This document shows, piece by piece, positions 10,316 through 22,967 of a stretch of DNA of 64,000 nucleotides (position 1 is the first letter of the stretch; every line of letters begins with the position of its first letter). The stretch is taken from NCBI GenBank assembly GCA_008477525.1, contig SPDT01000013.1:47501-111500 (forward strand). Reading direction: 5' to 3'. The DNA comes from Hypomyces perniciosus (lineage: Eukaryota; Ascomycota; Sordariomycetes; Hypocreales; Hypocreaceae). The translations under genes and the position numbers were made by a program. The notes beneath the pieces are model-generated. The model was given only the letters and a program-made list of their open reading frames with translations, was not told the origin of the DNA and did no database searches.

Positions 10316-11388
10316 CTAGTTAGTATGTGCGGCATCTTCTAGCTGCTGTACAAACCCATAAAGCTCTACCACTTTCTGTTCAGTTTCATGCTTCCTCTTC
10401 TCTTGGAGATCGTATGTCGCGCGAAGCGCATCAACCATAAATGGTTTCAACGGTGCTTTCTTGGCGGCATCATAGTTATACACCACAATATCCTCAAAAC
10501 ACCTCGCTGCAGGTCGTTTTTGTCTTTCCGAGTATATAACAGCCTCTAGTAGGAAGCGATCAGAGTTATAATCCGGTTTTGTTGTAAGTTTATGAAGGAC
10601 CGTGACCTCATCGGGATAGGCCATGGGCTTTGTAGACACTCAGTCAGCTTCAATCTAGGTAGTCAGATGGCCAGGCCATTTTACTCACAAATTTGTAGTC
10701 TGTTTTAATGCTCCCTAGGATAAGACCAATGCCGCGAGGGGTCATAAGCGTAGCCCACTCCTGCTCATACTTGGCGTCACCCAGTTTTCCGAGCTTCCTC
10801 GTCCAGTTAACACGACCAGACTCGGCGAAGCGATTGTAAATAATGTTATTGACATGTCCTGCGAGAGTCAGCACTGCACCTAATCATATCGTGACAAAGG
10901 TGGTTCTACCCTAAGTACATTATTAGATTAGCTCGAGATTCTACGAGCAGTGCTGGAGACAGAGAACTTACCATGCTATCCTTTAACATGGCACAACATC
11001 AAATCCCGTTAACACTAATCAATATTCATCGTACTGTTCGTTTTTCGAAACCTACCATATCACCCCATTGCACAGCATGTTTATCAACTCCCCTTCGATT
11101 CGTGTCGGCCAGAAACCCCTCTCTCCCAGCCGCGAGCTCCAGCCAGCTATTCTCCAGGTAACTGAGACGCCCTTTGAGCTCATCGGCTTCTGTTGAAGAG
11201 AGTTTCAGAGCAAGACACTTCCTCATTCGTATCTGTAGCTCCGATAACCACCTCGGGTTAAGCGCTCTGGTTTCCGGTGTCTGCACTTGAGATCGTTTGT
11301 GCACAGTGGTCGTAAAGTTGCGGATAAACGGTGATGGCACACTGCATGCCAAGGCGCGGCTGCTCAGTCTTATAATTGATCCCTTCAT
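10316..11388 (-). CDS. Mitochondrial thioesterase-like (hotdog fold) protein, gene model incomplete
   Basis: Three coding blocks in order resemble a fungal 4HBT-type hotdog thioesterase. Block one (11388 to about 11056) starts with a likely mitochondrial presequence containing RNFTTTV and ends QWGDM before a GTAGGT donor. Block two starts near 10858 at GHVNNIIYNRFAESGRVNW, the family's core motif, and ends at 10689. A 61-bp intron (10628-10688, donor GTGAGT, acceptor AAG) joins it to block three (10316-10627, PMAYPDEVTV to the stop). The block one-two join is unresolved. A nine-base candidate exon, GATAGCATG (about 10970-10978), would restore the family sequence GDM-DSM-GHVNN, yet it leaves the frame one base out at the next acceptor. 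The gene may be real with unusual splicing, or a recent pseudogene. Confidence 0.68.
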
Positions 11389-12789
11389 TTCGTTTGTTGT
11401 ATCAATGAGAGTTTCTGAGGTGAATTGAACTCATACACAATCGAGTTTTATCTTCTTCGTTGAGATGATGGAAGATCGCCGAGTCTGCCGGTTGTCCTCG
11501 GCTTTGAAATGCCCAGGTATAAATGATTTGTCATAACCCTCGGCTCAATGGTCGCCACGTCCCGGTGTCGGCCTTGATGTTCGCCAAGATACAACGTACA
11601 CTTTTCTCCTGATATATATAATGTGTGCCATGAGGATATTGTCAGATCTAACCGTTGAGCGTAACAGTCATACGCGAGGAAACCTCTCAATTGAAGCTAA
11701 CCAGAAAACTAGGAAATTAGAGGGCGCCGAAAGCGGCCATTTTCATAACATAGGAAATTGTGCTGTGGATACAGGTTGTGGTTGGGTCACGTGACAAAGA
11801 GATGATAGCCGGATACGAATAATGCGATAGATATAAATGTTCCATCTTTGTTACAGTTAGGAGCGAAATCGCCGTCCTCTCTACACTCTTTGTGATTTTC
11901 TAAGCACAGACCACTGGTACTTGCATCATACATTTATATACATGGCCATTACTGAACAGTCAAAACTGGCTCTAAAAGAAATGCACTATAAGCCCCGGCC
12001 TACTGTGGACTTTGCAACACTAAGTTGTAAGGAGGAAGTACCTTCGAGGTCTTATAAAGTATATAGAGCTCTCCATAAACCACGTGAATTGTAGACAGTA
12101 CTGAGGCCAACACAAAATACGGAATACCTCTCCTTAGGTACATATTCTTAAAATCAACTACATGTCAAGTGGGTCGTAAATCATATGCGCATTTATATCT
12201 TAATGTTTTTTTTTTATATACCTGGCTCAGCATAACTAACCTAAGGCTACTTTAGGACTTAAAGAAATATCGCACTACAGTGTACTTAAGTGATATTATA
12301 TATATCTTCATTTATAAGAGAGAAAGGGAAAGAGAGACTGAAGCTTTAATAAATCCCCTTTCCTTTAGATACGCCTAATAATTGCTTGCCACTGTGACAT
12401 CAGTCGCATAACCCTCCAATTAACATACATATAAATGCTTATTATGGAGTATATATACAATCACATGCTCCCACTTAGCATCTGTCAGACCACAAATCCT
12501 GCAAAAGTGAAGCTCCACACAATCTGCGTGGATAAGTGACCTTATATACTATGTGATAGCATCACTAGCCTAACTCTAAATCTAGGGGATTCTGGAAGTC
12601 AAAGAATAAGACCTGCGAGACATAAAGTAATCCACTCCCCTCTAACCCTCCTTACCAAGTTATTCTAGAAAGAGAATCAGCTTAGGCTCGTGCACTTTAA
12701 AGACGAATGTTAGCTACTATATATAGGCCGAAAATAGGCTATATAAGTGCTAATCTCCGAAATAAAGGAAGTGCATAGTTTAATAGTTA
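11389..12789. other. Intergenic, AT-rich, no gene seen
   Basis: I find no supported gene. The sequence becomes more AT-rich to the right (12000-12780), with TATATA tracts and a T9 run near 12210, consistent with old mutated repeat DNA beside the broken receptor gene. Confidence 0.6.
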
Positions 12790-15655
12790 TTAAGATTTAT
12801 ATTGCAGCAGCTTGACAACGGCATCATGACCCCTATCGACAGCCCACCATAGCGGCGTACAACCGCACTGATCCTGGGCCTTAACGTCGGCACCCTTCTC
12901 GAGCAGCAGCTTAACGACGGCACGATGGCCATAATGCGACGCTACCATGAGATCCGTAAAATTCTCAGCATCATCCAAACCTGTAGTCTGCCAATAGATC
13001 CCAAACCATGCCGAGTAGCTCTTCGAATCCGGATCACAAATTCTCAGAGCCGAGCATATAATGGCAGCGTCATCGGCAATACTGGCCTCGCGGAAGTGAG
13101 CACCCCAAGCTTTTGCTGAGTAATCTAAAAAGGCGTTGCTATTGACAGAGTGGCGGCTTTCCCTGTCTGTACCTGTTGGAAGGCTAACGTCGGAGTTGAA
13201 AAAGTTCAGATAGAGCACGCAGAGCTCTGCAAGAACAGTGTATGCGTGGCGAGTAGTGATGGAGTGATGCCAGCGCAGCTTCGATGGGACAGTTATAGGC
13301 GATGCCAAATCTGTAAAGAGAAATTCGCGAGCCGTTTAATGAAGGAAATAAATCTTGCCATCATAGATTAAGATAAATAATCCACACCAAAATCTAAGAC
13401 GCGACTTGAAGTCCTCTTCATCCTCTAAGTCGAGGTCGTAAATACTCTGTGATGCATCGTCTATATTCACGGCAATATTCATTTCCGAGAGGTTCAGCGG
13501 CCGACTAGCTGCTAAGATGATACTTAAGGTCTTCCGAACCATCGGGTGCTCCTTAGATCGGGCAAGAATCTGCTCGTATGCCTCATTAATACTCCTTGGA
13601 AGTGTTGTAATAGTGGACTCGACTCCCTTCAGTGTCTTTTTAAAGTCTTCTTTCTTTAAGTGGTCGAATACAAGGTATACCCAGAGATAAGTGCAGTAGG
13701 GAGTCTCCTATAGTTTTTTCTCTAAGTAGCTCATGATTTGGGGGGAGAGGGCCTTTTCCTCTGATAGCTGATTAATCCAATGTATAATGACGCGATTAAC
13801 CTCTTAGCTGATAGCTCCCGACTCTTCCTCTCCCGGTATACGGATATTTGGAAACGCATCTAATAGGCTGCGGAACTTAGACACAATCTGCTCATACGGG
13901 CGGCATGTTAGAAGGTACTTAAGCTTGCCATAGCCCAACTGGTCTCGGCGGAATTGGCTCTCTATATTCCGCATCAGGTCCGCAAACTCGGATTCGGCAC
14001 ATTCATCTAGGGCATCAAGGACCATAATTACAGGTCCTGCCTGGGGATCCTTGATAGCGTTTCATAGAACCTTCCAGAGCGATTCTGTAGAGTTAATCAA
14101 CCCTGGCCCATCCTTGCGGAATTCTGTCATGGCATGTTCGATTAGACACGGCTTCTGGGAGAAGAGCTGGTAAAGCAGTGCGCAAAGGGCTTGCCGGACA
14201 GTGTTCTGGTCTTGGTCTTTGAAGAAGAAGTAGCAGATAGTTGCTGATCGTGGCAGGTCATAGTCGACCAGGTACTTGGCCAACACTGACTTTCCACAGC
14301 CAGGATCCGCTGATACCAGCAGGGGACCAGAGTGCTTTTTTAACCATGTGTGGAAGTGCTTGTGCTTAAGGAACCACATGCACGTGTCTTCAACCCTTTC
14401 TTCCACTCGGTCTTTATACCACTTGTATGTGGCGTCCCTACTGCCAGTGGTGAGGCGGAACAGCTGGTGACATTCTTCTTCTTTTTCGGATAGCCTCTTA
14501 TTGGCGAAATCTTTCTGGGCTTGGAGATGCTCCATTGCAATGTCCTAATGCTTCTTTGCAGTATCCCGCTGCTCCTTTACAATATCCCGATGCTCCTTTG
14601 CAATGTCTCGATGCTCTGTATATAGAATTAATATATATTAATAGTACGATTTAGAGAGCCTCAGACTGACCAGACAGAATATCGCCAATCTTCTTCTAAG
14701 CTTTAACTTTATTAGGGGGGATTCGGATAAGAAGATCTTTTGCGTACGCAGCTGCCGCCATTACTGCATACCCTTGCCACTCCTTACTTTTATGCGAGTC
14801 TGAGTAGTCGCAAATACCGCGAATGACCAGACACGGAAAGTGGTTCATTAGCCCTGCCGCTTCCATTTCAAAACACAGAACATCCTTCTCCGCCGCAAGT
14901 CTATCCCTTACTGTGGCGTCCTTCATCAACTGATTCGCCGAAGCGATTGTGCCGTAGTGAATGGCCGGATTGTCGTCATTTTCTGTCCGTTCAACTCGAG
15001 GCAGTAAGCTCGATAGATCATCACCGCAGACAGCTGCACAGCTTTTTTCATCCACTGGATGGATGACTCCGCTTTTATATAGCCTGTCGCTGCTTAGGCC
15101 TGGTTGCTTGTACTCCAGTCGTAATCTTGGGCTCTCCTGAAGAATAGCGTTGATTGTCTCTTTAAACCGATGTCCCTTCCTCTTGTACTGGGCCTTAATT
15201 CCGTTTACAGCAGTTCTTAAGACTATTGGTGGCTGGTTCAAGAACTGTGTATGTTGGAAGCTCTGGTTTTGTATAGTTTTGCCAAAGTCGTATTGGAACA
15301 CGCCACCTTCCCTATCGCGAGGAGCACTAACAACAACATCGCCTAGATGGATGTCATGCTTTGTGCTTGGCGCACCACTGCCAATGCCCACTATCAGACC
15401 GATTCTGACATTGGGAAAGCTATGCAGCATGTCCCTTGCGACACTGGCCACGGAAGCTATTCTATACTCGCCGTCAGGCAATACGGCAATAACCATATTG
15501 TATTTCCCAATCTTGCCCAGTGTATAATCATTATTGTCATAGGGAGAGATATATTCGGGTGGATCGTGCTCTTCGTCAAGAAAGGCTTCTGCGGCGACGC
15601 GCTCCGTACTGATGGCGCAGATCCACCCAATAGTGTAGTCTTCGGGGTTCGACAT
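12790..15655 (-). pseudogene. NLR-type receptor relic: PNP_UDP - NACHT - ankyrin
   Basis: Read on the minus strand from [16 protein letters not shown] (ATG at 15655) there is a nucleoside phosphorylase-like domain of about 300 aa ending [21 protein letters not shown] 55-bp intron follows (14616-14670, donor GTCAGT), then a heptad linker built from EHRDIAK-like units. The NACHT has Walker A ADPGCGKS and Walker B VIMVLDALDEC. Then come a winged-helix region with LH*TAREFL and about two ankyrin repeats. Six in-frame stops break it: 14696, 14545, 14062, 13804, 13708 and 13336. Most fall where Gln or Arg is expected and are explained by transitions. Such proteins act in fungal non-self recognition. 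The ankyrin array is also shorter than usual. Confidence 0.87.
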
Positions 15656-16739
15656 ATTCGTTTGCGGATCGAGGTCTTGTCGATAGCAACTTGGCTGGGC
15701 CAACTTGCACTGATCTGTGACCCGCGGAAGATTCGAATGGTGCGACTTGGAAGATATTAAACGTTCAGCTCCTCTCATAGACGGGAGAGATAAACGCAAA
15801 GAGACCTCAAATGAGGAAACGAGGCAACATATCGCGACCCCGCTGAGTATTGGGCTGGACCAGGTAGGGTTGGGCAGAATCTCTCAGCTGCAAGCACTCG
15901 TCACATCGGCTGCCGATCCTTGTTTGATCTGAGAGAGAACTCAGAAACTTTCAAATCAAATGGACATCTTGTCGACGTCGTGGCCGACAGTCTCCTGCCG
16001 TGCGATCAGCCATAGACCAGTGCTTACTTAGGTATTGCTGGGGGAGTTGAGGGTTTGGCGCCATGGTAATTGAGATAACCGATAGTCATGGGCATTCCTG
16101 CGATTGACAGCTACAGTGTAGTCAGTACATTAACTATGCTGCGTTTCGTCATGTGCTGAATTTTGAGGAAATTTATACCTGGGCCATGGCCAGATATAGC
16201 TAAAGTACCATGTGTGTATGGGCAGTAATCAGCACTGTGGTTAACATGTCCGTGCGCTTCAATTTTTAAAAGAGTTTATTTGGACAGGACGGCAGTTTCG
16301 CTCCCAACTGTAACCTACCTAGCAACCGGTCTGCAAAAAAAGCGGGACTGCAAAAGATTTTGGACTATAAAGATACCCGCAAATCAGACTTTAAAGATTG
16401 TTAAAAGAAATGTATAAATAGTAAACCATCTTCGGGTACTTTGTTTATTTTTTTTTTACGAATTTTAATATGTTATTTTGGTGTTCCTCTGACTGACTGC
16501 TTATCGAGCAATTTGCGCGGGACTGTGTTTTGCAGTCCCGGCTATTTTGCAGACCAGTTGCCTAGGTACTTCGTAGGTACTTCGTTGGTATGCAGCCGTT
16601 GGCGGTGTTCCTTATATACGAAGTACCGCCCAGAAGATAACAACGCTCGAGGCGCAAAAAGTCTATCCTGCTTCTGAAAAAAAGAAGGAAAAAAGGAACA
16701 AAAAGAACAAAAAAACGCGACCCAAAACTATAGCATAGC
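15656..16739. other. Intergenic, no gene seen
   Basis: This holds the former promoter of the NLR relic. There is no credible frame. T-rich runs occur near 16447 and A-rich runs at 16676-16715. A 14-base direct repeat of the type GTACTTCGTAGGTACTTCGT lies at about 16564-16585. Confidence 0.55.
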
Positions 16740-17302
16740 ATACATAGTCCTTCCTTAAAAGCAGCACCGATAGCCTCTTGCAACTGCGTCCATCCATAAA
16801 TAATAGGCTTATTGTCAAAGTCAGTTGTTTCCGGCGACAAGATGCCCCTGGCAAAAAGCTCGTCGTCATCTCCACCCAATCCTCCACGATCGACGGCGGG
16901 AATACCCTTGAATTAAAGGCACCCAACTCATATCTCTCTACCGGCTTCACTTCCACATATTTCCCCATCGCTGCAGAGAACGCCACCTGCATATCCCTTG
17001 GACTATAGGACTCCAGCCCGTGAAGCTCACACACATACGGTCTTGATGGTCGCAGCGGCGACGATGAGGTTGGTCTCACCAGCTCTGTCGCAAGTGTAGA
17101 CCCAATGTCCCGCGTTGCAACCATAGACGCTTTCCACTCTAGAGGCGTTATGGTGGAGGAGAAGTATGGCTCTGGACTTTTGTGTTTCGAGAATGGCGGT
17201 TCTTCATGAAGAATGCGCACCTAACAAAGGTGAGTTCGAGAGCGTCCATATCACCGAGGATCTTATCCGCTATGTTGTTTGTTGTCTTAAAGGCTTCATC
17301 CC
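16740..17302 (-). pseudogene. NmrA-like NAD(P)-binding protein, C-terminal fragment, frameshifted
   Basis: Three consecutive minus-strand blocks in different frames line up with the C-terminal half of NmrA-like dehydrogenase-fold proteins. The first is IADKILGDMDALELTFVRCAFFMKN (17270-17196). The second is PLEWKASMVATRDIG through ELHGLESYSPRDMQVAFSAAMGK to VEDWVEMTTSFLPG (about 17150-16850). The third is GILSPETTDFDNKP to GWTQLQEAIGAAF (16850-16760). At least two frameshifts are needed, one near 17190 and one at the GGGG run near 16850. The N-terminal Rossmann half is missing. It is a dead fragment in a damaged region. Confidence 0.75.
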
Positions 17303-17997
17303 ATATTTATTATAGAAACTAGTATATATGCCGTCACGATAATCATGACTCATCGGAATCTTCTGTTAAAGGTATAATCGTCGAGCTTTGGGTATTAAGC
17401 TAAGAGATGCTAAACAGGGATCTACATATAATATCTACCAGACGATTCGTCCGGAGTATACAGTAATATATATAATCGACTGGTAAGTTTAGGCTACCGA
17501 GTGATATAAATGCTTTGGTGGAAAATAACATCCAACATTAATGCTAATGAGTAATAAAAATTAAGGTCAGTATCAAACACTATATCACCATAAAACGGAG
17601 ATAAGAGCGCAACGTCATCACAGGCTTGCTATTATTATGCTTGGTAAGATATATCCCATATGCTTTGGTATTTTGTAAGGTCGTATTGTAGATGATTCCC
17701 ACACCTGAAGCCAATGCAAACGTAGCGCTTCCACGAAAATAACAAGGCAGCCCCCTCCCCCCCCCAGACTGCTCGCAATCCCTCCTTTTGGTATTATGGT
17801 TCCATCTATCACCTTTTCGAAGGGATGGCTAGAGACTGGCGACGACTGGCGGCGGGAGTACCCCGAGGAGTGCTAATTCTGCTCTCACCGAAGAATCGGT
17901 TCTGCTGGCTGTATCGGCGCTGACTGTTGGGATGACCGGATCCCGAGGCGGCGGAACCTGCAGAACTTTTAGTTAACATTATATTCCGTTAACCGAA
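17303..17997. other. Intergenic, no gene seen
   Basis: The 3' flank of the transporter gene. It is AT-rich on the left (17320-17640) with TATATA stretches, and has a C11 run at 17755-17765. I see no coding signal. Confidence 0.6.
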
Positions 17998-19742
17998 TTA
18001 TATCAGAGACATACCCCTACGCATAGGATCGTAGGCGACGCTGGTGCGACGACCTTCATTACCCTGGTCGTTACGAGCACCGGCCAGACGCTGAGCGAAA
18101 GGAGATCTCTTCCGCAACTCAGGGCCCTTCCAGTAGATGACATAGACAGCAACCACCAAAACAAAAGAAATACAAAACAAAATAGTGCTGGCATACTCCA
18201 GGTTCCTGCCGCTCTCTTTACCAATATTCTGGAAGAAAGGCAGAGCGGGGATCGTCAGGACACCAGCCAGGAAATCTCGAGACCAGCCGTTGCCCCCGGT
18301 GGCAGAAGCAGAATAGGGGCCGTAGGCGCAGACCATATAGTCGATGGTGGCCATGTAAATGGCGTAGTTAGCGATACCGACGATGGCGACAAAGATCATG
18401 GATCCGATCCAGTGGATAGGAGGGCCCTGAATTGTCCATGCGAAGCCAATAAGACCTATAGGCAGGCAAGGAGCAGTATACAGGAGGAACCACAGACGGG
18501 ACTCATACTGCGCACGCTCGTCGTTGGGCTTGGCGATTCTCTCTTTGATGTTTCGCTTGATAGCAGGAATGAAGAGAAGCCAGGCAATCACGTAGCCGAT
18601 GCCAATGGGGATGAAGCTTAAACCAATCTCAATAGTGCTGAATCCCCACTGCTTGTAGACGAGGCCAAATGACTGAATGAACATGAAAATCAAAGCATCG
18701 GAGAAACCAGAAAGCAAAGAAAGCACCAGCACAATAGGCTCAGTGAGGAACATCTTGAAGGGACGGACCCAGGTGGCGAGAACCTCCTTGGCGGAGAAGC
18801 GATCAGCGAAGGGGACAAGCTCATCGGGGCCCCAGATATTGGCACCGGTCTCTTCACGGCGCTTCTTGGCGATCCGATTCATGATGATGGTAGTTCGAGT
18901 CTCGGGAACGGTGAAGCAGTGGAGGAGCTGGACGAATCCGCCTAGAATGAGTTGGACCCAGATAGACCACCTACAAGCTGTTAGCGGCGTATGCATAGGG
19001 GTCTCTTTTTTGCAAACCTCCAATCCAGGTATTCCTCGGTGAAACCACCGACGATGGGACCCAAGACGGATCCTCCGACGGACGAGAAAACAACGTAGGC
19101 GACGGCATACTGCTGATTGTCCGCCTCCCACATATCGGCAATCATGCCTAGGGTCACGGAACCACCAGCGGAGGATAGACCACCAAGGGCACGGCCAACC
19201 ATGATGCTCGCGAAGTTAGGAGCCAGGGCAACGGGAAGCTGCCAGATATTGACAAGGAACAGCGAGAGCTGCAAGACCGGCCAGCGGCCAAACTCCTCCG
19301 ACCAGGGAGCCCACAGCTCACAACCAAATGCGTAAAGCACCAGGAATATCATTGCACCACACCGCGCGGCCTGGTCGCTGACATGAAACTCCTCGGCAAT
19401 ACCAGGAATGGCATTGGAGTAGAGCGACGTGTTGAAGTTCATCGACACCTGCACCCAGAAGATGACTGTCAGGATGTACCACTTCTTCCAGGTAGGGAAG
19501 CAATAGCCGAGCTCGCTGTAGCAGTCATCCTCCGTGATTTCGTACTTGTCGTAAGTACCCAGCTTCTCGAGGTGCTCGCCACTAGCGGGAGTCGTCTCAT
19601 CCTTGGGGTCGATGTTGTCGCTGCTAGAGCCCTCGCCATTGTGAGAGTTGTTGGACTTTAGCTTCTCGTTGGCAAGGTCCAAGTCCCTCTGGTTCAGGAT
19701 TTGGGGAGGGTCCCCAGAGAAGTGGGTATGATGGGCCGACAT
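17998..19742 (-). CDS. MFS transporter, DHA1 drug/polyamine type
   Basis: Exon 1 is 19018-19742 and exon 2 is 17998-18970, split by a 47-bp intron (donor GTTTGC, branch-like GCTAAC, acceptor GTAG); the joined protein has 565 aa. The N-terminus is cytoplasmic and acidic (about 80 aa), followed by about 12 hydrophobic segments. GRALGGLSSAGGSVTLGMIA and LGPIVGGFTEEYLDWRW match the drug:H+ antiporter-1 signatures in TM4-TM5, and PETRTTIIMNRIAKKRRE is the usual central loop start of Tpo1/Flu1-like members. Probable role: export of drugs, polyamines or toxic metabolites at the plasma membrane. No biosynthetic genes lie beside it. Substrate unknown. Confidence 0.92.
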
Positions 19743-22700
19743 CCTGAAGCTTCTTCTGTGTCCAACTTACCGAAAAGCTGGTACCACTGGGGAGGGAAGG
19801 GGGAGGGATGTGGAAGAAGAAGAGAGCTGGGGAATGAGGAGAACAGAGAGGGTTGTAATAGCGGGCGAGCTTATTCGACTTTAATACTAATAGATGAAAT
19901 GACTCGACGTCACACGGCAAGAGGAAAGAATGGGGATTCTGGGTCTATCCAGGCTCTAGGCCTCTTGGGCCAAGATACCCACACCCGTTGTAGTGAATTG
20001 GACTTTGACATCACGTTTCCAGATCATCGCATTCGGCCTAGCCGAAAGGATAGAAGGTCTAGATGTGAAGACTACCTAACACAAACACACAGTCCACAGT
20101 CCCCTGCTCCTCGGGACTTGTGTTGCTGTGGTATGGGATCAATCGGTTGGCGGGTTGGGGGGAATGCGAGCAGAATGCTTGCGGCTCTTAGGCAACAGAA
20201 ATGCCAGGATGTTCTGGGTCACATCTGAGACCTGAGCAATCAGAGAAAACAGACGATCCGGAGACAGTCCAGGGTTACTTTTACTAGTACTACTAGCAGC
20301 ACGTTCAGTTCTCGGCCATTCAAGGGCAAGACCCAACGATGTCTCACTTTCGTGTTGTCATCCATTTTTTTGAGACTCGGCTGTGTTGATTCACCTGAAG
20401 GCCTCGACCATCTTGATGTTTTTGTTATTTTTTGTTTTCTTTGTTTGGAAGTATGGTTCTGGACCCAGTTCGCCGAAGTCGTTTTTTCCTCAATCTGAAA
20501 CTCCCAATTTTGACGTCATTCTTCACGAAATTATTATTCTCGTTCATTACATAAACACGGCATTTGTCAGGCAAGATCCAACCAGCTTCATATACTATTA
20601 CTATGTATTACGGCTCGTAGCCCTGGAATGACGGCACTTACTTCGTACATACATAACTACATACTATGTACTACTACAGAACGGGGGCTAGCAGGGGAGA
20701 GAACCGGAGTCCCGCGCGCCACTTGACGGGTTTAAGAACGAATGGTTCCCCAAGAAGTCTGAGCTCTAACTGTTGATGCGCACGGGCTGGTCTGTGGGAA
20801 GGCTTGAGAAGGCCAAGCCGGACTCGGGTGCCAGGTTTTTTTGGCTTCTGCCTGATGGTGAATTGGCTGATCAATTTCGGCGATGACGTTTGTGATGGAG
20901 CCCGGACGGAGATCCTGTCGGGGCCAATATAAAACCAAATAAAGAGAGGGGCATATTATTTCAAAATGATATCCTTTTCATTGGCGCGCGGGTATGTAGA
21001 TGAGACCTTCTTAAGTGACTCTTGTTATAAGGGTGGCCTCGTCACCCTATTATACTAGTACTACTACCAATTATAACTGTCATTGTATTATCTCAAGGTA
21101 TGGAAACGACTAAGACAGTATTTAAATATAAAATTACTATATCAAGCCATGCGATATTTTATCACCTCTATGTACTTTAACTCGAATGGTTTTCACTACT
21201 ACTTATCTCCGTCCGTCCGAGAATCACACCAGAGACTCCAGTCTTTTCTCACTATCTTGTCGATCACCAGTACTACTAGTACCAGCGAACACAGCACGTC
21301 TCGATTTGATCGCCCAGTTTTGCCAACATTCAAGCTGAACCCGCACGAGCCATAGCGCGTCTCATCTGTATGTTTTATGCGAGAGTACGGGGCATTTTGC
21401 CCGCAATTGTTTTCTTCTTTTCCTTCTCCGCCATTCATTCCCCATGGAGAGCTATACGTCCTGCATGGCGGAGTCTCGCAATGCCCACAAAAATCCGAAA
21501 TGCTGATGCCTAAACGACCAAGTCTGAACTTGATCTCCCGTACATGGGAAGAGCACAGTGCTGCAATAGATACATAGTGGCAAAAAAGTTGACCGATCAC
21601 GTTATCGCTCATGCACAATGCTACTGTTATTATCTGGGCATGAATCCCCAACTCGATGACCAAACTGAGTCGTTTTCATTCAGCTAATCTAAGAATTCAG
21701 CTCCACGCGCAACTAACGCTGCGATAATGTCCCTCTTCCTCAACATTCACAGCCAGTTCGTCTTTTTGTAGCAACACATAGAGTCATATATCCTGCGGAG
21801 AGGCAGTGAAAGCTCCCCTAGATCGGAGATCTACATAAGCTAAGCTTGCCGAGGGAACATCCCACACGCACACACGCATGAAAGCTTACAGATCATTGCG
21901 TGAGCAATACATAAGACCAGCATGAAGACTTATTGGGACATGAAAAAGCCGCACTCTCCGAATTGTTAATCAAGCTTTTACTCACACATCGTAGTATTAC
22001 TGCTCCGTAAAGCGCTGTGGTTCTTGCGGAGCCTCGGGAGCTCACTCATGCTAGGGCCGAAAGTCCGGCATGGAATCACCCTTCATTGGAGGATCTTGAA
22101 CACATGATGAAGAACTAAAAAGGAATTTTTCGAGAAAATGGAGACGTTGGTAGGCAGCAGTATTTCGGCATACCGACCGCCGATCAACATCTCGGCAACG
22201 GGCCATTAGGATCCTTGTGCAGCCAACGAATGGCGGGTTTGTGATATCCACTTCTCACAACTTGAATGGATCTCAACACGCTGTCAGATTAACCCTTAGG
22301 AGTTATAATATGTTGCGAACTCCTTTAGTTTGGACTTTGAGGACTTCGACTTAAGGGGAGAGCATTTAAAGGACGCCGCCCATCTAGCACATTCTAAACC
22401 TTCCCATAGATTTATGGCTCTTTTCGCGTTTCATCCGAATACCATCCACCACCAAAGCGTGAGTACATGTAAAACAAGTCTCCCGGGATGATTCTCTCTC
22501 ATCTTCAGACTTTCCTTCCTCTCTGGGAAGTGGGACAACAAACAACAACAGCAGCTTTCACCATCGCTGGCCCACTATATGGTACCTCGTGATGCCCCAA
22601 GGATTTCCAAGAAGGTGACCTCAACACAAGGATCATTTCTACAGAACACCTTCCACTATGATACGTGTCTTGGTGTGGCATTCGGTTGTGGTGAGGAAGG

Positions 22701-22967
22701 CTGGCCTTCCCGTCCGCTTAGGAACGAGTTGCCGCTGTGTTGGCAGGTTAGTCAATGACAATTATTTCCTCCCCAATACGCGAGGTTTAAGTCACACTTG
22801 AATATGGAATAACAACGCCCTATTAGATGGCTCTTACAGAATCAATAGTTCAAATTGCCATCGTAAATTCTTTGGAGAGTCATTGATCATACCGTATTCA
22901 TATCAAACGCTCCATGTGCCGTCACACACAAAAATATCTCATACATATCTCCAACAGGAGAGAAACC
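19743..22967. other. Long intergenic region (3.2 kb), no gene seen
   Basis: Short frames on both strands lack any family resemblance, codon pattern or splice structure. The left end (19743-20000) is presumably the MFS promoter and the right end lies 3' of the regulator gene. Trinucleotide (ACT)n/(AGT)n patches recur, for example near 20280, 21050 and 21270. An unrecognised small or noncoding RNA gene cannot be excluded. Confidence 0.55.
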
